Positions 54,333-63,966 of a stretch of DNA of 64,000 nucleotides are shown here, piece by piece; within the stretch, counting starts at the first letter, position 1; each line of letters opens with the position of its first letter. Both the position numbers and the translations under genes were made by a program. The notes beneath the pieces were generated by a model, which ran no database searches, was not told the DNA's origin, and saw nothing but the letters and a program-made list of their open reading frames with translations. Origin of the DNA: Bacillus sp. T3 (GTDB lineage Bacteria; Bacillota; Bacilli; Bacillales; Cytobacillaceae); the NCBI RefSeq assembly GCF_033449965.1, contig NZ_CP137761.1, forward strand, positions 2,356,001 through 2,420,000, read 5' to 3'.

Positions 54333-54827
54333 GTGGCAGAGACGATTGAAAAGGTTGTAAATGCAATTCAAGATGAGTATCCAGATGATTTTGCGTGGTG
54401 TTATGGATGTGGTCGACTAAATGAACACGGACATCAGCTTCGGACAGGTTGGCAAGGGGAAAAAACATTGACAATTTATGAACCGAAGCCAGAGCATACA
54501 GCTCTACCAGGTTTCGTTTATGGTGGTGTTGTTGCTTCTTTAATTGATTGTCACGGGACTGGGTCCGCGGCATTGACATTACATAAGAAGAATGGACATG
54601 AGGTCGGAGATGGCGTCGAACCGCCTCGTTTTGTAACCGCTTCCCTAAAGGTGGATTTCCTAAAGCCTACGCCTCATGGTGTACCACTAAAAGCTGTGGG
54701 AACGGTCCAAGAAATCCATCCAAAAAAGTTTAAAGTCGAAACAGAAGTATATGCAAATGATACCCTTTGTGCTCGTGGTGAGGTTGTCGCTGTTGTGATG
54801 CCGAGTACCTTTGTAAAAAAAGACTAA
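54333..54827 (+). CDS. PaaI-like hot-dog thioesterase
   Basis: 164 residues. The hot-dog fold is marked by ALPGFVYGGVVASLIDCHGTG (central helix with conserved G-G and Asp), ASLKVDFLKPTPHGVPLKAV and the C-terminal CARGEVVAVVMP. A Cys-rich N terminus, FAWCYGCGRLNEHG, is typical of a PaaI subgroup that starts with CFGCG-like segments. It probably hydrolyses an acyl-CoA; substrate unknown. GTG start 6 bases after AAAGGAGGT. Confidence 0.82.
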   Translation: MAETIEKVVNAIQDEYPDDFAWCYGCGRLNEHGHQLRTGWQGEKTLTIYEPKPEHTALPGFVYGGVVASLIDCHGTGSAALTLHKKNGHEVGDGVEPPRFVTASLKVDFLKPTPHGVPLKAVGTVQEIHPKKFKVETEVYANDTLCARGEVVAVVMPSTFVKKD

Positions 54828-54850
54828 GATTATGATTGTGATTATGTACT

Positions 54851-54886
54851 AAAAGTGGGGAAATTTGCTCTTCTCCACTTTTTTTC
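54851..54886 (+). terminator. Intrinsic terminator after the thioesterase gene
   Basis: AAAGTGGGGAA pairs with TTCTCCACTTT (one mismatch) and a T-run follows. Confidence 0.8.
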
Positions 54887-55035
54887 TTGCTTTTATTTAT
54901 ATAGACAACTAAAAGAATTTACCACTAGTCACACAAGCGAAACTTTAAAAGCGTATAATAAAGATAAGGTAAATGTTTTTATCCCTAACAGCTTGAACGA
55001 AATATGATTTCAAAACAATCACTTGGGGGAGTCAA

Positions 55036-55298
55036 ATGGAAGCCTTCTTGTTAGGATTTAACTGGGGGATTGGGGACTCATATTGGTTGGTTTTCTTATT
55101 TGGGGAATGATTATTGCTTCAGGTCTGTTTTTCCTTCATGCCATTTGGAAAAAATCATGGAAATCGTATGTTTACAGTGGTTTGTTATTTTTAATCCCTT
55201 CAATGATGTTATTTACTCAGCCAGGATATACGAGACTATTTATTCTTTTGCCAATCATAGCCTTTATTTTGGCACTTTACACAAAAGGTAAACGATAA
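55036..55298 (+). CDS. Small membrane protein, frameshifted at 55064-55068
   Basis: From the ATG at 55036 (GGGGGAG upstream) the frame reads MEAFLLGFNWG and then stops early. One additional G in the five-G run 55064-55068 joins it to DWGLILVGFLIWGMIIASGL and the rest, ending ILALYTKGKR at 55298. The repaired product has about 87 residues and three membrane helices with KKSWKSYVYSG in a loop. Function unknown. The neat join in a homopolymer argues for a sequencing error. Confidence 0.7.
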
Positions 55299-55333
55299 TA
55301 ACATTATGTTAACTATTCGGATAATTAGTTGGT

Positions 55334-55365
55334 AAGGAACTCATGATAGTATGGGTTCCTTTGTT
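55334..55365 (+). terminator. Intrinsic terminator before recQ
   Basis: AAGGAAC (55334-55340) pairs with GTTCCTT (55355-55361), and T-rich sequence follows. Confidence 0.6.
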
Positions 55366-55478
55366 TATTTGGAACGATTACGTTCTTATTCTTGTGTCTA
55401 TTTATACAAAAACTCCGTTTAAAACTGTATAATTAAAGGTGCGAAAAATTAGTCTCCAATAATGGAGGAGGATCAATA

Positions 55479-57633
55479 TTGTATCAAGCTGCAGAGCAAA
55501 TATTAAAAACGCATTTTGGCTATGATGAATTCCGCGATGGTCAAAAAGCCACGTTGAAACACATCTTTAGCGGTGACAACACACTTTGTGTAATGCCTAC
55601 AGGAGGAGGGAAATCTCTCTGCTATCAAATCCCCGCACTTGTTTTTTCTGGAACAACCATCGTCATCTCTCCACTTATTTCCTTAATGAAGGACCAAGTC
55701 GATACACTTCTACAGCTAGGAATCTCTGCTACATACATCAATAGCAGTTTATCAAGTGCAGAAATGAATGAAAGGATGATGCTCGCACGAACAGGTCATT
55801 ATAAGCTCATTTATATCTCTCCTGAACGTCTGGAATCAGGGCAATTTTTAAGTGAGTTAGAAGGAATCGAGATTCCGCTCATCGCTGTCGATGAGGCGCA
55901 CTGTATCTCGCAATGGGGCCATGATTTTCGTCCGAGTTATCTCTACATCTCTAGCATCCTAAACCACATTCAATCAAAACCGATTATTCTTGCGTTAACA
56001 GCAACAGCGACAACACAGGTTCGGAATGATATTTGTCAATCACTACATATCTCACAGGAAGTTGTAACAAGCTTTGAGCGAAATAATCTTTCCTTTTCAG
56101 TCGTTAAAGGACAGGATCGAGATCGATTTTTGCTTGATTATTTAAAGAAAAATGAAAAAGAGTCAGGGATTATTTATGCAGCAACACGCAAAGTAGTCGA
56201 TACGCTTTATCAAACACTTCAAAAAGCGAATATAAATGTTGCACGTTATCATGCAGGCTTAAGTGATAATGAGCGATTTCAACAACAAAATGATTTTTTA
56301 CAGGATGAAAAACCGGTCATGATTGCGACAAATGCCTTCGGAATGGGGATCGATAAATCCAATGTTAGATTTGTTATTCACTACCAAATGCCTCGAAATA
56401 TGGAAAGCTATTATCAAGAGGCGGGTAGGGCTGGTCGTGATGGTTTAGAAAGTACCTGTATATTAATGTACGGTCCAAGCGATACACAAGTACACCGTTT
56501 TTTAATCGATCAGTCATTAGAGCGTGACCGAATCGGGCTCGAGCTCGAAAAGCTCCAGCAAATGGTTGCATATTGTCATACGGAGCATTGTCTTCAATCA
56601 TGGATTGTCGAATATTTTAATGAAGCCTCCAAAGGTCCGTGCGGACAGTGCAGTAATTGTACCGATATAAGGCAGTCAGTTGATGTTACGAAGGAGGCGC
56701 AAATTGTCCTGTCCTGTATCGTCAGAATGGGGCAGCGATTTGGCAAGGCCGCTGTCGCGAAGGTGTTAACCGGATCTAGAAGCAAATCGGTTACACAATT
56801 CAGATTTGATCAGTTAACAACGTATGGAATGATGCAGGAGAAAAGCGTGAAGGATGTAACAGAATTTATTGATTATTTAATCACGGAAGATGTTATTGGA
56901 GTAGAAAATGGTCAGTTTCCAACCATCTATGTTTCAACTAAAGGAAAAGCCGTACTTACCTGGAAAACAAACGGTTACGAGAAAAGAAGAAATTAGGGCA
57001 AAAACCATTTCTAAAGCTGATCCTTTATTTGAGGAGCTTCGTTCACTCCGAAAGACGATTGCTGAACAGGAGAAAGTACCGCCTTTTGTGATATTCTCTG
57101 ATTCTAGTTTACAAGATATGTGTAAAAAACTGCCTAAAACAAACGGAGAATTTTTACAAGTTAAAGGTGTTGGTGCTCATAAACTAGAAAAATATGGACT
57201 TCCGTTTCTTCAAGCCATTCGAACTTTTTGCGAAAATCATCCAGATCGAGAACCAAGCTTAGTGGAGGAAAATGGATTACATTTAGAGGAAGAAAAACTT
57301 TCTAGAACAAAAAGAGAGCAAAGTGGTGTGAAAGAAACAAAGCCCTCACATCTAATCAGTTATGATCATTACATGGAAGGAGTATCCTTTGCTGATATCG
57401 CAAAAGTGCGTAACATGTCCCTTATCACCATTCAATCTCATATTATTCGATGTGCAGAGGAGGGGCTCGACATCAATTGGGACAAGGAGTTACCGTTGGA
57501 ATACCGACCGAAAATTGAAGAAGCGGTTAGGACTGCCGCGACTGATAAACTTAAACCAATTAAGGAACTGCTTCCAGAAGAGGTTTCATACTTTATGATT
57601 CGGGCTTATTTCTTCCTAAATCAACCTAAATAA
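55479..57633 (+). CDS. recQ: RecQ-family ATP-dependent DNA helicase, frameshifted near 56961
   Basis: About 717 residues when repaired. Helicase motifs: QKATLKHIFSGDN, VMPTGGGKSLCYQIPALVF, ISPLISLMKDQVD, AVDEAHCISQWGHDFRPSY, ILALTATAT and QEAGRAGRDG. The zinc-binding CGQCSNC, RQC and HRDC domains (SDSSLQDMCKKLP) and a C-terminal HTH_40 region (HYMEGVSFADIAKVRNMSLI) follow. The frame shifts at ACCTGG (56958-56963); dropping one T yields VLTGKQTVTRKEE. It unwinds recombination and fork intermediates. TTG start after GGAGGAGG. Confidence 0.9.
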
Positions 57634-57671
57634 TCAAAAACCCGACTATTCGAATAGTCGGGTTTTTGATT
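57632..57671. terminator. Bidirectional terminator, perfect 40-base palindrome
   Basis: AATCAAAAACCCGACTATT...and its exact complement; the palindrome has no unpaired loop bases beyond the turn. It lies between convergent recQ and the small membrane protein gene. Confidence 0.88.
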
Positions 57672-57951
57672 AAAAGAAGCCCTGCAGTAATTGTCTAAAG
57701 CTAAAAGCCCCTAATGAAGTAACACTCATGATCAAAACAGCCAGCGATAAGTATAGTGAATAGCTAGATTTTCTGAAGATGCGGTATAAAAAGTAAGAAG
57801 AACAAACAATGCCAAACAAAAACAAAATCGTCCAAAGAGAATTAATTAATGTAGCACTTTCAAAATGGAATATGTAATAAAAATAATAGTAGAGATTTGA
57901 AAGTAATAATACGCTCAGAATGAGCTTGTCTAACCTTATCACCTTCAACAT
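57670..57951 (-). CDS. Small three-helix membrane protein of unknown function
   Basis: 93 residues starting MLKVIRLDKLILSVLLLSNL, with helices at about 9-25, 37-56 and 62-82 and a Tyr-rich YYYFYYIFHF loop. GGGGGTG lies 8 bases before the ATG; an ATG eight codons upstream overlaps that site. I do not recognise the family. It sits alone, opposite recQ. Confidence 0.65.
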   Translation of the reverse strand: MLKVIRLDKLILSVLLLSNLYYYFYYIFHFESATLINSLWTILFLFGIVCSSYFLYRIFRKSSYSLYLSLAVLIMSVTSLGAFSFRQLLQGFF

Positions 57952-58210
57952 GTCATCATCACCCCCGTCTAACATTACCCATATTTTAACATTATTTTAG
58001 TATTATTACAAATATTCTGACATTAAATCCAATCGCATTATGAATGTTAGAAAAAAAGAATTATTTTCCTATTCACCAATAGTGTTGTAGAACAGTATGT
58101 TATAATTACAAAGACGGAACATTCAATCAATTGTTGTCGGAAATTGTGCGAATTTAATTCTGGTTACATATAAAATGTTCGATAATCATTCGGTAAAGGA
58201 GAGAGTACGG

Positions 58211-59005
58211 ATGCGGGTAGGAATTAAGAGAATGACGGAGGAGCAAGCGAAAATTACTTTACAGGAAGCTGCTGGGCTTGCAATCATTACGATTCATCGT
58301 CCTCAGAAACGTAATGCGTTGACTGCAAATATGTGGGATCAATTGGCACAAATTGGAGAACAGGTTTTAGAAAATCCCAAAAATAGAGTATTGCTGCTTA
58401 GAGGAGCAGGAGAGCAATTTACAGCGGGTTCGGACCTAGGTGAATTTCATGAAATGACATTAGAAGAAGCGGAGAATGCCTTTGTGTTAATGGAAAAAGC
58501 CATTTCCACAATTGAAGGCTTGCCTCTACCCACCATTGGAGTCATAAATGGACCAGCAATGGGAGCTGGATTAGAGCTTGCGCTTGCCTGTGACATAAGA
58601 ATCGGATCCGATAAAGCAAGATTAGGAATTCCAGTTGGGAAATTAGGGATCACCTTAAATAATAAATTTGCCAAGCGAATTGTTGATTTAGTGGGTCCAA
58701 GTGTAACAAAAGAACTAGTCTATTTAGGAAGAATATTAAAGGCTGAAGAGGCATATTCCTTAGGCATGCTAAATTATTTAGTAGAAGAATCAGAATTAGA
58801 CCGTTATGCTTTTAAAATGGGCAAATTAGTTGCATCAATGTCACCTGCATCACTTCTTGCTGTGAAAAAATCGGTCAATGAATGCATTAATAGTGCTCCT
58901 GTCCTATGGAATGGTTCTACACCTTTTGTTGATGAGCACGATTTCCCAGAAGGAGTAGCAGCGTTTGTTGAAAAACGTGCCCCTCAGTTTATGCGTCGCA
59001 CATAA
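58211..59005 (+). CDS. Enoyl-CoA hydratase/isomerase family protein
   Basis: 264 residues. Crotonase fold: ITIHRPQKRNALTANMWDQL, the oxyanion-hole GAGEQFTAGSDLGEF and INGPAMGAGLELALACDIRI, then ARLGIPVGKLGITLNNKFAK. The first catalytic Glu position of true hydratases (in the GxGxxExA region) reads GAGLELALACD and the second site is GKLGIT. Activity could be hydratase, isomerase or hydrolase. AAAGGAGA lies 8 bases before the chosen ATG. Upstream in-frame starts at 58175 and downstream at 58232 are alternatives. Likely fatty-acid or branched-chain degradation. Confidence 0.83.
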   Translation: MRVGIKRMTEEQAKITLQEAAGLAIITIHRPQKRNALTANMWDQLAQIGEQVLENPKNRVLLLRGAGEQFTAGSDLGEFHEMTLEEAENAFVLMEKAISTIEGLPLPTIGVINGPAMGAGLELALACDIRIGSDKARLGIPVGKLGITLNNKFAKRIVDLVGPSVTKELVYLGRILKAEEAYSLGMLNYLVEESELDRYAFKMGKLVASMSPASLLAVKKSVNECINSAPVLWNGSTPFVDEHDFPEGVAAFVEKRAPQFMRRT

Positions 59006-59040
59006 GACTCATCAAGATATTTGCAGTTTATACTTAAATA

Positions 59041-59084
59041 AAAAATGGAAAGCTCAAAGATTTCTAGAGCTTTCCATTTTTTTT
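59041..59084. terminator. Bidirectional terminator containing the last codons of the P-loop gene
   Basis: AAAAATGGAAAGCTC and GAGCTTTCCATTTTT form a 15-bp stem. The leftward gene's stop codon lies in the loop side of this hairpin. Confidence 0.85.
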
Positions 59085-59878
59085 GCGAGATGGATAGTAA
59101 GATTTACGGAATATAGTTCAATGTTTAAGTTTTGCTGAAAATGGTAGCGAATGTCTTTTTGCATTTCTTCAATCATTTCAATGATATTACCACCAAAGGG
59201 GTATTTAATCGAGATGCTTGCACGGAGGATCGGTAAGCCTTCCAAATGAAACTCAACCGACTTGCATTCCTCAATGAGAGGATATTGAGAACAAATGATT
59301 TCGATCATATTTTGAAATACTTTCTTATGTATTTTTATCGCTCCACGGTGAAAATCGGGATGAACAATCGTGTTTTCGCCAATTCTTTCTTTTTTTGATG
59401 AGAAAATATCAACGCCCCGCTGAATAAGCTTCTTAAAGAAATTTTGGTCAACTTGTTTGTATGGAATGGGAATAATGTGTTTTCCCTCTGTTTTGCGAAT
59501 AAATTGTGCAAGTTTTATTTCACTAGAAGTACGGATATCCTCAACATAATAATAGTGCTTTATATTACCAAGCTTTAACCGTTCTGCGATTAAACGAGTC
59601 ATCTTATCTGAAGTTCCGATTATCAATATCCGGTCTATATAGTAATTACTGATGGCCATTTGGACTTCCTTTAAGTGATCTTCATCAAAAAAGGTTGCCC
59701 GCTTAACGGCAGTGAGTGCATTCTTCTCAAACTTGGCCGATGTACCGGCAATTCTTTGCCCGTTGAAAATTAGCAAGCCATCATCAATGAGTGCGGGGAT
59801 TCTATGCTTATGAGCAAAAGCTATGGCGCTTGTACTTTTTCCAGTCCCACTAGCTCCACTTAGAGAAAAAACTTCCAT
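59054..59878 (-). CDS. P-loop NTPase with Asp23-like C-terminal domain
   Basis: 274 residues. It begins MEVFSLSGASGTGKSTSAIA, a Walker A at the very N terminus, and continues with PALIDDGLLIF and ILIIGTSDKMTRLIAERL (about 88-105). The C-terminal 110 residues (from TIVHPDFHRGAIKIHKKVF to LYSVNLTIHLA) show the beta-alpha pattern of Asp23/Gls24 stress proteins. A fused NTPase/Asp23-like protein is known only as hypothetical to me. It is a single gene. Confidence 0.68.
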   Translation of the reverse strand: MEVFSLSGASGTGKSTSAIAFAHKHRIPALIDDGLLIFNGQRIAGTSAKFEKNALTAVKRATFFDEDHLKEVQMAISNYYIDRILIIGTSDKMTRLIAERLKLGNIKHYYYVEDIRTSSEIKLAQFIRKTEGKHIIPIPYKQVDQNFFKKLIQRGVDIFSSKKERIGENTIVHPDFHRGAIKIHKKVFQNMIEIICSQYPLIEECKSVEFHLEGLPILRASISIKYPFGGNIIEMIEEMQKDIRYHFQQNLNIELYSVNLTIHLAKKMESSRNL

Positions 59879-59976
59879 ATAGACGCTCCTAAATAGTTTG
59901 ACTTTTCTATATTTTATTGTATTTTCCGTTTTATGTCATCAAAATGCGTTTGACAGATTTTTCAGTCGTAAAATGA

Positions 59977-60006
59977 AATAAGGAGGGAGCTTATCCTTAT
60001 TTTTTC
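59977..60006. terminator. Hairpin terminator at the end of the bioY operon
   Basis: AATAAGGA (59977-59984) pairs with TCCTTATT (59994-60001), with T's on both sides; it overlaps the last codons of the MaoC gene. Confidence 0.6.
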
Positions 60007-60344
60007 AGCATAATTTTACCCTTTAAAATAGGTTTACCAGAACATAAACCGTTCAATAAAATCATCTCATCATTTTTCTCCACATTTAGTGTAACAATAT
60101 CACCAACAAACACTGGTGCGAGAAATTTAAGTTCGTACTTTTCCGGCCAAGCGCTATCCGTAAGTAAATGACAAGAAAGAACACTCCACACTTTTCCCAT
60201 TGATAGCATTCCATGGGCAATTTTATCCTGATACCCATGATCCCGAGCGTAATTGGAATCTAAATGAACGGGATTGTAGTCGCCGGATATGTTTGCATAC
60301 CCTTCAATATCAACCTCCGTTATGATGAAGCCAATCGTTTTCAT
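59997..60344 (-). CDS. MaoC-like (R)-specific hydratase
   Basis: 115 residues. The hydratase-2 motif is visible as YANISGDYNPVHLDSNYARDHG (catalytic Asp and His in D-x-N-P-V-H), followed by IAHGMLSMGKVWSVL. Hot-dog fold. With the preceding hot-dog gene it looks like a two-part dehydratase, as in split MaoC/FAS1-DH pairs. It is the last gene of the leftward operon and overlaps its neighbour by 4 bases (ATGA). It would hydrate enoyl-CoA or dehydrate 3-hydroxyacyl-CoA in the (R) series. Confidence 0.83.
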   Translation of the reverse strand: MKTIGFIITEVDIEGYANISGDYNPVHLDSNYARDHGYQDKIAHGMLSMGKVWSVLSCHLLTDSAWPEKYELKFLAPVFVGDIVTLNVEKNDEMILLNGLCSGKPILKGKIMLKK

Positions 60345-60736
60345 GAGAGATCACCTGCAATAAGTTGTGAAATTCCTTCAAAACAAAGGACTTGATCACA
60401 ATCAACAATCCGAAGTATTTGGTTAACCACTTGATAGTTTTTCCGCATTGTTTTCTCCTTTAAGAGAACCTGTGCAAAATATGGTGTGTTAATATACATT
60501 GTTTGATGATGAATACATTCCTGTGACCGATGAATAAGCGGCTCTTTTAGTGTCCATGGTATCTCAATCCATTTATAAGCAATCATCGGCATCGTAGGAG
60601 GAAGCGGAATGGTTTGATGACCATTGCTTTGAGCGCTTTCAATATTTGTGTAAATTGGATTACGGTCATCTGTAACTTTGATGTATTGCCTTACATCCTG
60701 TTCCCGAAACACTATTTCTATACTCTCTGTTTTCAC
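60341..60736 (-). CDS. FAS1-type dehydratase-like hot-dog protein
   Basis: 131 residues. REQDVRQYIKVTDDRNPIYTN at the N terminus resembles the inactive half of a MaoC dehydratase pair, lacking the D-x-N-P-x-H histidine (it reads D-D-R-N-P-I-Y). IPLPPTMPMIAYKWIEIPW follows. It overlaps thiolase upstream and MaoC downstream by 4 bases each, so a 1:1 complex with the MaoC protein is plausible. Confidence 0.75.
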   Translation of the reverse strand: MKTESIEIVFREQDVRQYIKVTDDRNPIYTNIESAQSNGHQTIPLPPTMPMIAYKWIEIPWTLKEPLIHRSQECIHHQTMYINTPYFAQVLLKEKTMRKNYQVVNQILRIVDCDQVLCFEGISQLIAGDLS

Positions 60737-61830
60737 ATAACCACCTCAAAAAGTATTGCAACGCCGATTCCTCCGCCACTGCCCACCGCTGCTATTACAT
60801 ATTTTGCATTCTTTCGCCTTTTTACCTCATGAACCAATCGGGTGACAAGGATTGCACCAGATGCCCCGTATGGGTGTCCCATTGTTAAGGCACCGCCACA
60901 TACATTCAGTTTATCGGACGGGATAGAAAGCTGTTCTTGGCAGGCAACTATCTTTGATGCGAATGCTTCATTTATTTCGATTATATCAATATCGTCCATT
61001 ACCAATTTGTTTCTTGATAAAAGCTCTGTTATTGCAGGGACAGGGGATATGCCTGGAAAATTTGGATGTACGCCTGAAACGACACTATCGACAAAGCGTA
61101 TCACAGGATTAAACCCATTCATCTTGGCCAATTTCTCTTCCATTACCAGTACAGCACTGGCACCATCATTAATCCCACAACTATTTGCAGCGGTCACAGT
61201 ACCATTTTCTTTCATAAAGATTGGCTTTGCTCGTTTTAAAAGAAGTTCATAATTACGCTTCTTCGAAAATTCCTCATCAACGGATTGAGTGGAAATCGGT
61301 ACAATTTCTTCATTAAACAAGTCTGCTTGGAAAGACGCCCAGCTCCGCTCATAGCTTAATAAAGCAAATTGATCTTGTTTCGTTCGACTTATCCCATACT
61401 CTTTCGCTACTAATTCTGCAGCGACTCCCATATCTGGATCACCAATACTGTCTGGAGAAAAACGGGCCCGTTCTGGAAATGGTGAGGTGCTTGAGCTTTC
61501 AACACCACCCGCAAGGTAGCAGTTTCCTGCGCGACCTTGAACAAAATAACAAGCCATGCGAATCGCTTCTAACCCAGCACTGCATTGACGGTCAATTGTT
61601 ATACCTGTTACAGAAAGAGGTAGGCCAGCTTCGAGTGAAGCAACCCTTGCTACGTTTCCACCAGGACCGACGACATTCCCTAATATCACTTCATCTATTA
61701 TATTTTCTAAGCCTTCTGCAAGACTTTGAAGAACAGGCGCTGCAAGCTCATGTGGCTGAATATGTCGGAGCATTCCATTTTTTTTCCCAATCGGTGTGCG
61801 TTTGGCTTCAACAATTACTGCTCTGTTAAT
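60733..61830 (-). CDS. Acetyl-CoA acyltransferase (thiolase), possible ATT start
   Basis: 365 residues. Nucleophile Cys in TIDRQCSAGLEAIRMA, catalytic His in NEAFASKIV and GGALTMGHPYGASGAILV, and the last Cys position is replaced by GSGGGIGVAILFE instead of the usual GGG-Q-G with C upstream. The natural N terminus NRAVIVEAKRTPIGKKNG is in frame but has no ATG, GTG or TTG; an ATT at 61830 lies 7 bases after GAGAGGTG. Starting at the first ATG (61773) would cut 19 conserved residues. It resembles B. subtilis YhfS. Confidence 0.82.
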   Translation of the reverse strand: MNRAVIVEAKRTPIGKKNGMLRHIQPHELAAPVLQSLAEGLENIIDEVILGNVVGPGGNVARVASLEAGLPLSVTGITIDRQCSAGLEAIRMACYFVQGRAGNCYLAGGVESSSTSPFPERARFSPDSIGDPDMGVAAELVAKEYGISRTKQDQFALLSYERSWASFQADLFNEEIVPISTQSVDEEFSKKRNYELLLKRAKPIFMKENGTVTAANSCGINDGASAVLVMEEKLAKMNGFNPVIRFVDSVVSGVHPNFPGISPVPAITELLSRNKLVMDDIDIIEINEAFASKIVACQEQLSIPSDKLNVCGGALTMGHPYGASGAILVTRLVHEVKRRKNAKYVIAAVGSGGGIGVAILFEVVM

Positions 61831-63300
61831 GGCTCATCACCTCTCTTTCAAGTTGTTCCTTTAATTGAGCTCTAGCAATTTTTCCACTGATCGTATAGGG
61901 CATTTTATCGACGAATACCCATTTTCTCGGTATTTTATAAGAGGAAAGTGCTTCTTTACAATAGCGAATCAACTCTCGCTTCGTAACGTTGCCAATGATT
62001 ACTGCGCAGGCAATTTGTCCCCAATATTCATCCTGAATTCCGATAACCGCCACTTCTTCTACCTGTTCATGGGTGGAAATTACTTTTTCAATCTCCTCAG
62101 GAAAAAGATTAATCCCACCATATAAAATCATGTTTTTTCTCTTCCTACTATAAATAAATAGCCGTCCTGATCGAGGTAGCCCATATCATCTACAGTTACC
62201 CAACCATTAGAATCAACAATGGAGTGGATGGTAGGCAATTGGTGTTGGAGATAGCCAAGAAACAGCATATTGCTGCGAATATATATTTTCCCGATCTCAA
62301 AAGGATTGGCCAACTCAAGATTATTACGGCGAATTTGAAGCTCAACACCATAGCACGGCTTTCCAACCGAGCCAGGTTTTATAAGATTCTCATTTTGTGA
62401 TAGGACGGTAACAAAGCTCAACTCACTTGCACCATAAAATTCAAAACTAGTTAATTGCAGGAACTTTTTATGGATTAACTCTTTTGATCTATCCTCCCAT
62501 TTTGCACCGGAGGAAATTAATTTAATAGGTTGTGAAATCGTTATGTCTTCCTTTAAGAAAGCATGAATCATTGTGGGTACAACGAACATGGTTGTAATAG
62601 ACTGTGCTTGAATAATGGAAAGTGCCTGTTTCGATGTGAATTTTTTTAGTAAAGAAACAGTTCCACCTAAATACAAGGTGCTAACGGCTCCATATAAAAA
62701 ATGTGAGTGGATGAGTGAACCAGGAATGAGAACCCGTTCTTGTTCATTCATATGAAAGTCAAACCTATTACACTTGAAGCTTGCGATCCATGATTCATGG
62801 CCGCGAATAAACGCCTTTGGTTCGCCCGTTGTACCTGAAGTAAAGCCCATATAAAATGGGAGATCGGCATTGATCTTTTTTGGTAGAATCTCTTTAAAAC
62901 TCAAAATTTCTTCCATGCAATCTTCGATCATGATGATATTCGTGCATAAGTGTTTTACCTTTTCTAGCAAAATTCTCGATGTAATGAAGAGGGAGGGACG
63001 GGAAATGGCAAATCGTCTCTCGATTTCGATCGGATTCCACCTTGGGTCAAAAAGGACAGCGGTCCAACCAGCAGCAGCTGCGCCTGAAAAGAATTGGAGG
63101 AAGGGGACACCATTAGGAAGATAGATTCCAAGTGTTTTATGTTCATCACCGAACGAGTCAAGCCACCGTGCAGTTTTATTAATTAAATTCGCCCATTCGT
63201 GATATGTAATCTTTTCCTCTTGTGTTTGAAGTGCTATTTTATTTGGGAATTGCAAAGCGTGCTTTGCATAAGGTTCTGTAATATTACCCATATATCTCAC
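61826..63300 (-). CDS. Acyl-CoA synthetase (AMP-forming), frameshifted at 62133-62138
   Basis: About 491 residues when repaired. ATP motif YMGFTSGTTGEPKAFIRG, ISSGAKWEDRS, EFYGASELSFVT and GWVTVDDMGYLDQDGYLFIVG define an adenylate-forming enzyme. The frame stops just before the C-terminal domain. One more A in the six-A run (T6 on the + strand, 62133-62138) gives VGREKNMILYGGINLFPEEI, which continues to AYTISGK-like MPYTISGKIARAQL at the end. It resembles B. subtilis YhfT. It is second in the bioY operon and activates a fatty or branched acid of unknown type. Confidence 0.85.
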
Positions 63301-63329
63301 CTTCTTAGTTTTCTAGCTTCATACAAAAG

Positions 63330-63349
63330 AGACACAATAAATGTGTCTC
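63330..63349 (-). terminator. Small hairpin between bioY and the acyl-CoA synthetase gene
   Basis: GAGACACA (63330-63337) pairs with TGTGTCTC (63342-63349), with CTTTTG following leftward. It is only partly T-rich, so it may give partial termination and set the ratio of bioY to downstream genes. Confidence 0.5.
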
Positions 63350-63356
63350 CGTAGAA

Positions 63357-63914
63357 TTAGGATGCTTTTGCTAATTTTTGTTGGAATGCAGGATGTTTTC
63401 TTAAGCGATAAACGATATAGGAAGCAAGTGTTGCTTTTAATATATCGCCTGGGATGTAGACAAGACATAATTTAGCAGCATCCAATACTGGAATATCCAT
63501 AACGAACGCCTGTACGGGAACTCCAAAAAGGTAAAGCATGAATATTCCAACCGTTAAATTTACTAATAAAATATTTCGTAATTTAACTGAACGAAACCGT
63601 GAAATCAGATAACCGATTACGAATGCAGTAAGCGGATAGGCAAATAAGTAACCAGCACTTGGTCCAACGAATACACTAATTCCACCTCTACCACCTGATA
63701 ACAATGGCATACCTGCTGCAACGAGCAATAAGAAGACGGATAAACTTGTAGCTCCTAGTCTTGCTCCTAAAATCCCTCCAGCAAGTAAGACTCCCAAGGT
63801 TTGCAGCGTAATCGGTACTGGTGTGAAGGATAACATAATTGGTGGAACGATTCCAAGTACACCCATAACAGCTGCAAACAATGCAACATAAGTAATTTCC
63901 TTAATTTTCATCAT
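63357..63914 (-). CDS. bioY: Biotin transporter S component
   Basis: 185 residues with six membrane helices. BioY signatures: IVPPIMLSFTPVPITLQTLG, VLLAGGILGARLGA, GRGGISVFVGPSAGYLFAYP and a C-terminal YIPGDILKATLASYIVYRL. It binds biotin and works with a shared ECF transporter. The order bioY-ligase-thiolase equals B. subtilis yhfU-yhfT-yhfS, which is BirA-controlled as I recall. Start at either of two adjacent ATGs; GGGG precedes them. First gene of the leftward operon. Confidence 0.9.
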   Translation of the reverse strand: MMKIKEITYVALFAAVMGVLGIVPPIMLSFTPVPITLQTLGVLLAGGILGARLGATSLSVFLLLVAAGMPLLSGGRGGISVFVGPSAGYLFAYPLTAFVIGYLISRFRSVKLRNILLVNLTVGIFMLYLFGVPVQAFVMDIPVLDAAKLCLVYIPGDILKATLASYIVYRLRKHPAFQQKLAKAS

Positions 63915-63966
63915 AATACCCCATTTTTCATTATTAATAGATAATTTGGACTTTTTTCATAATCCT

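Noticed and set aside
61479..61829. 116-codon rightward frame opposite the thiolase gene
   Set aside because: It is the complement of the conserved thiolase coding sequence and has no ribosome site.
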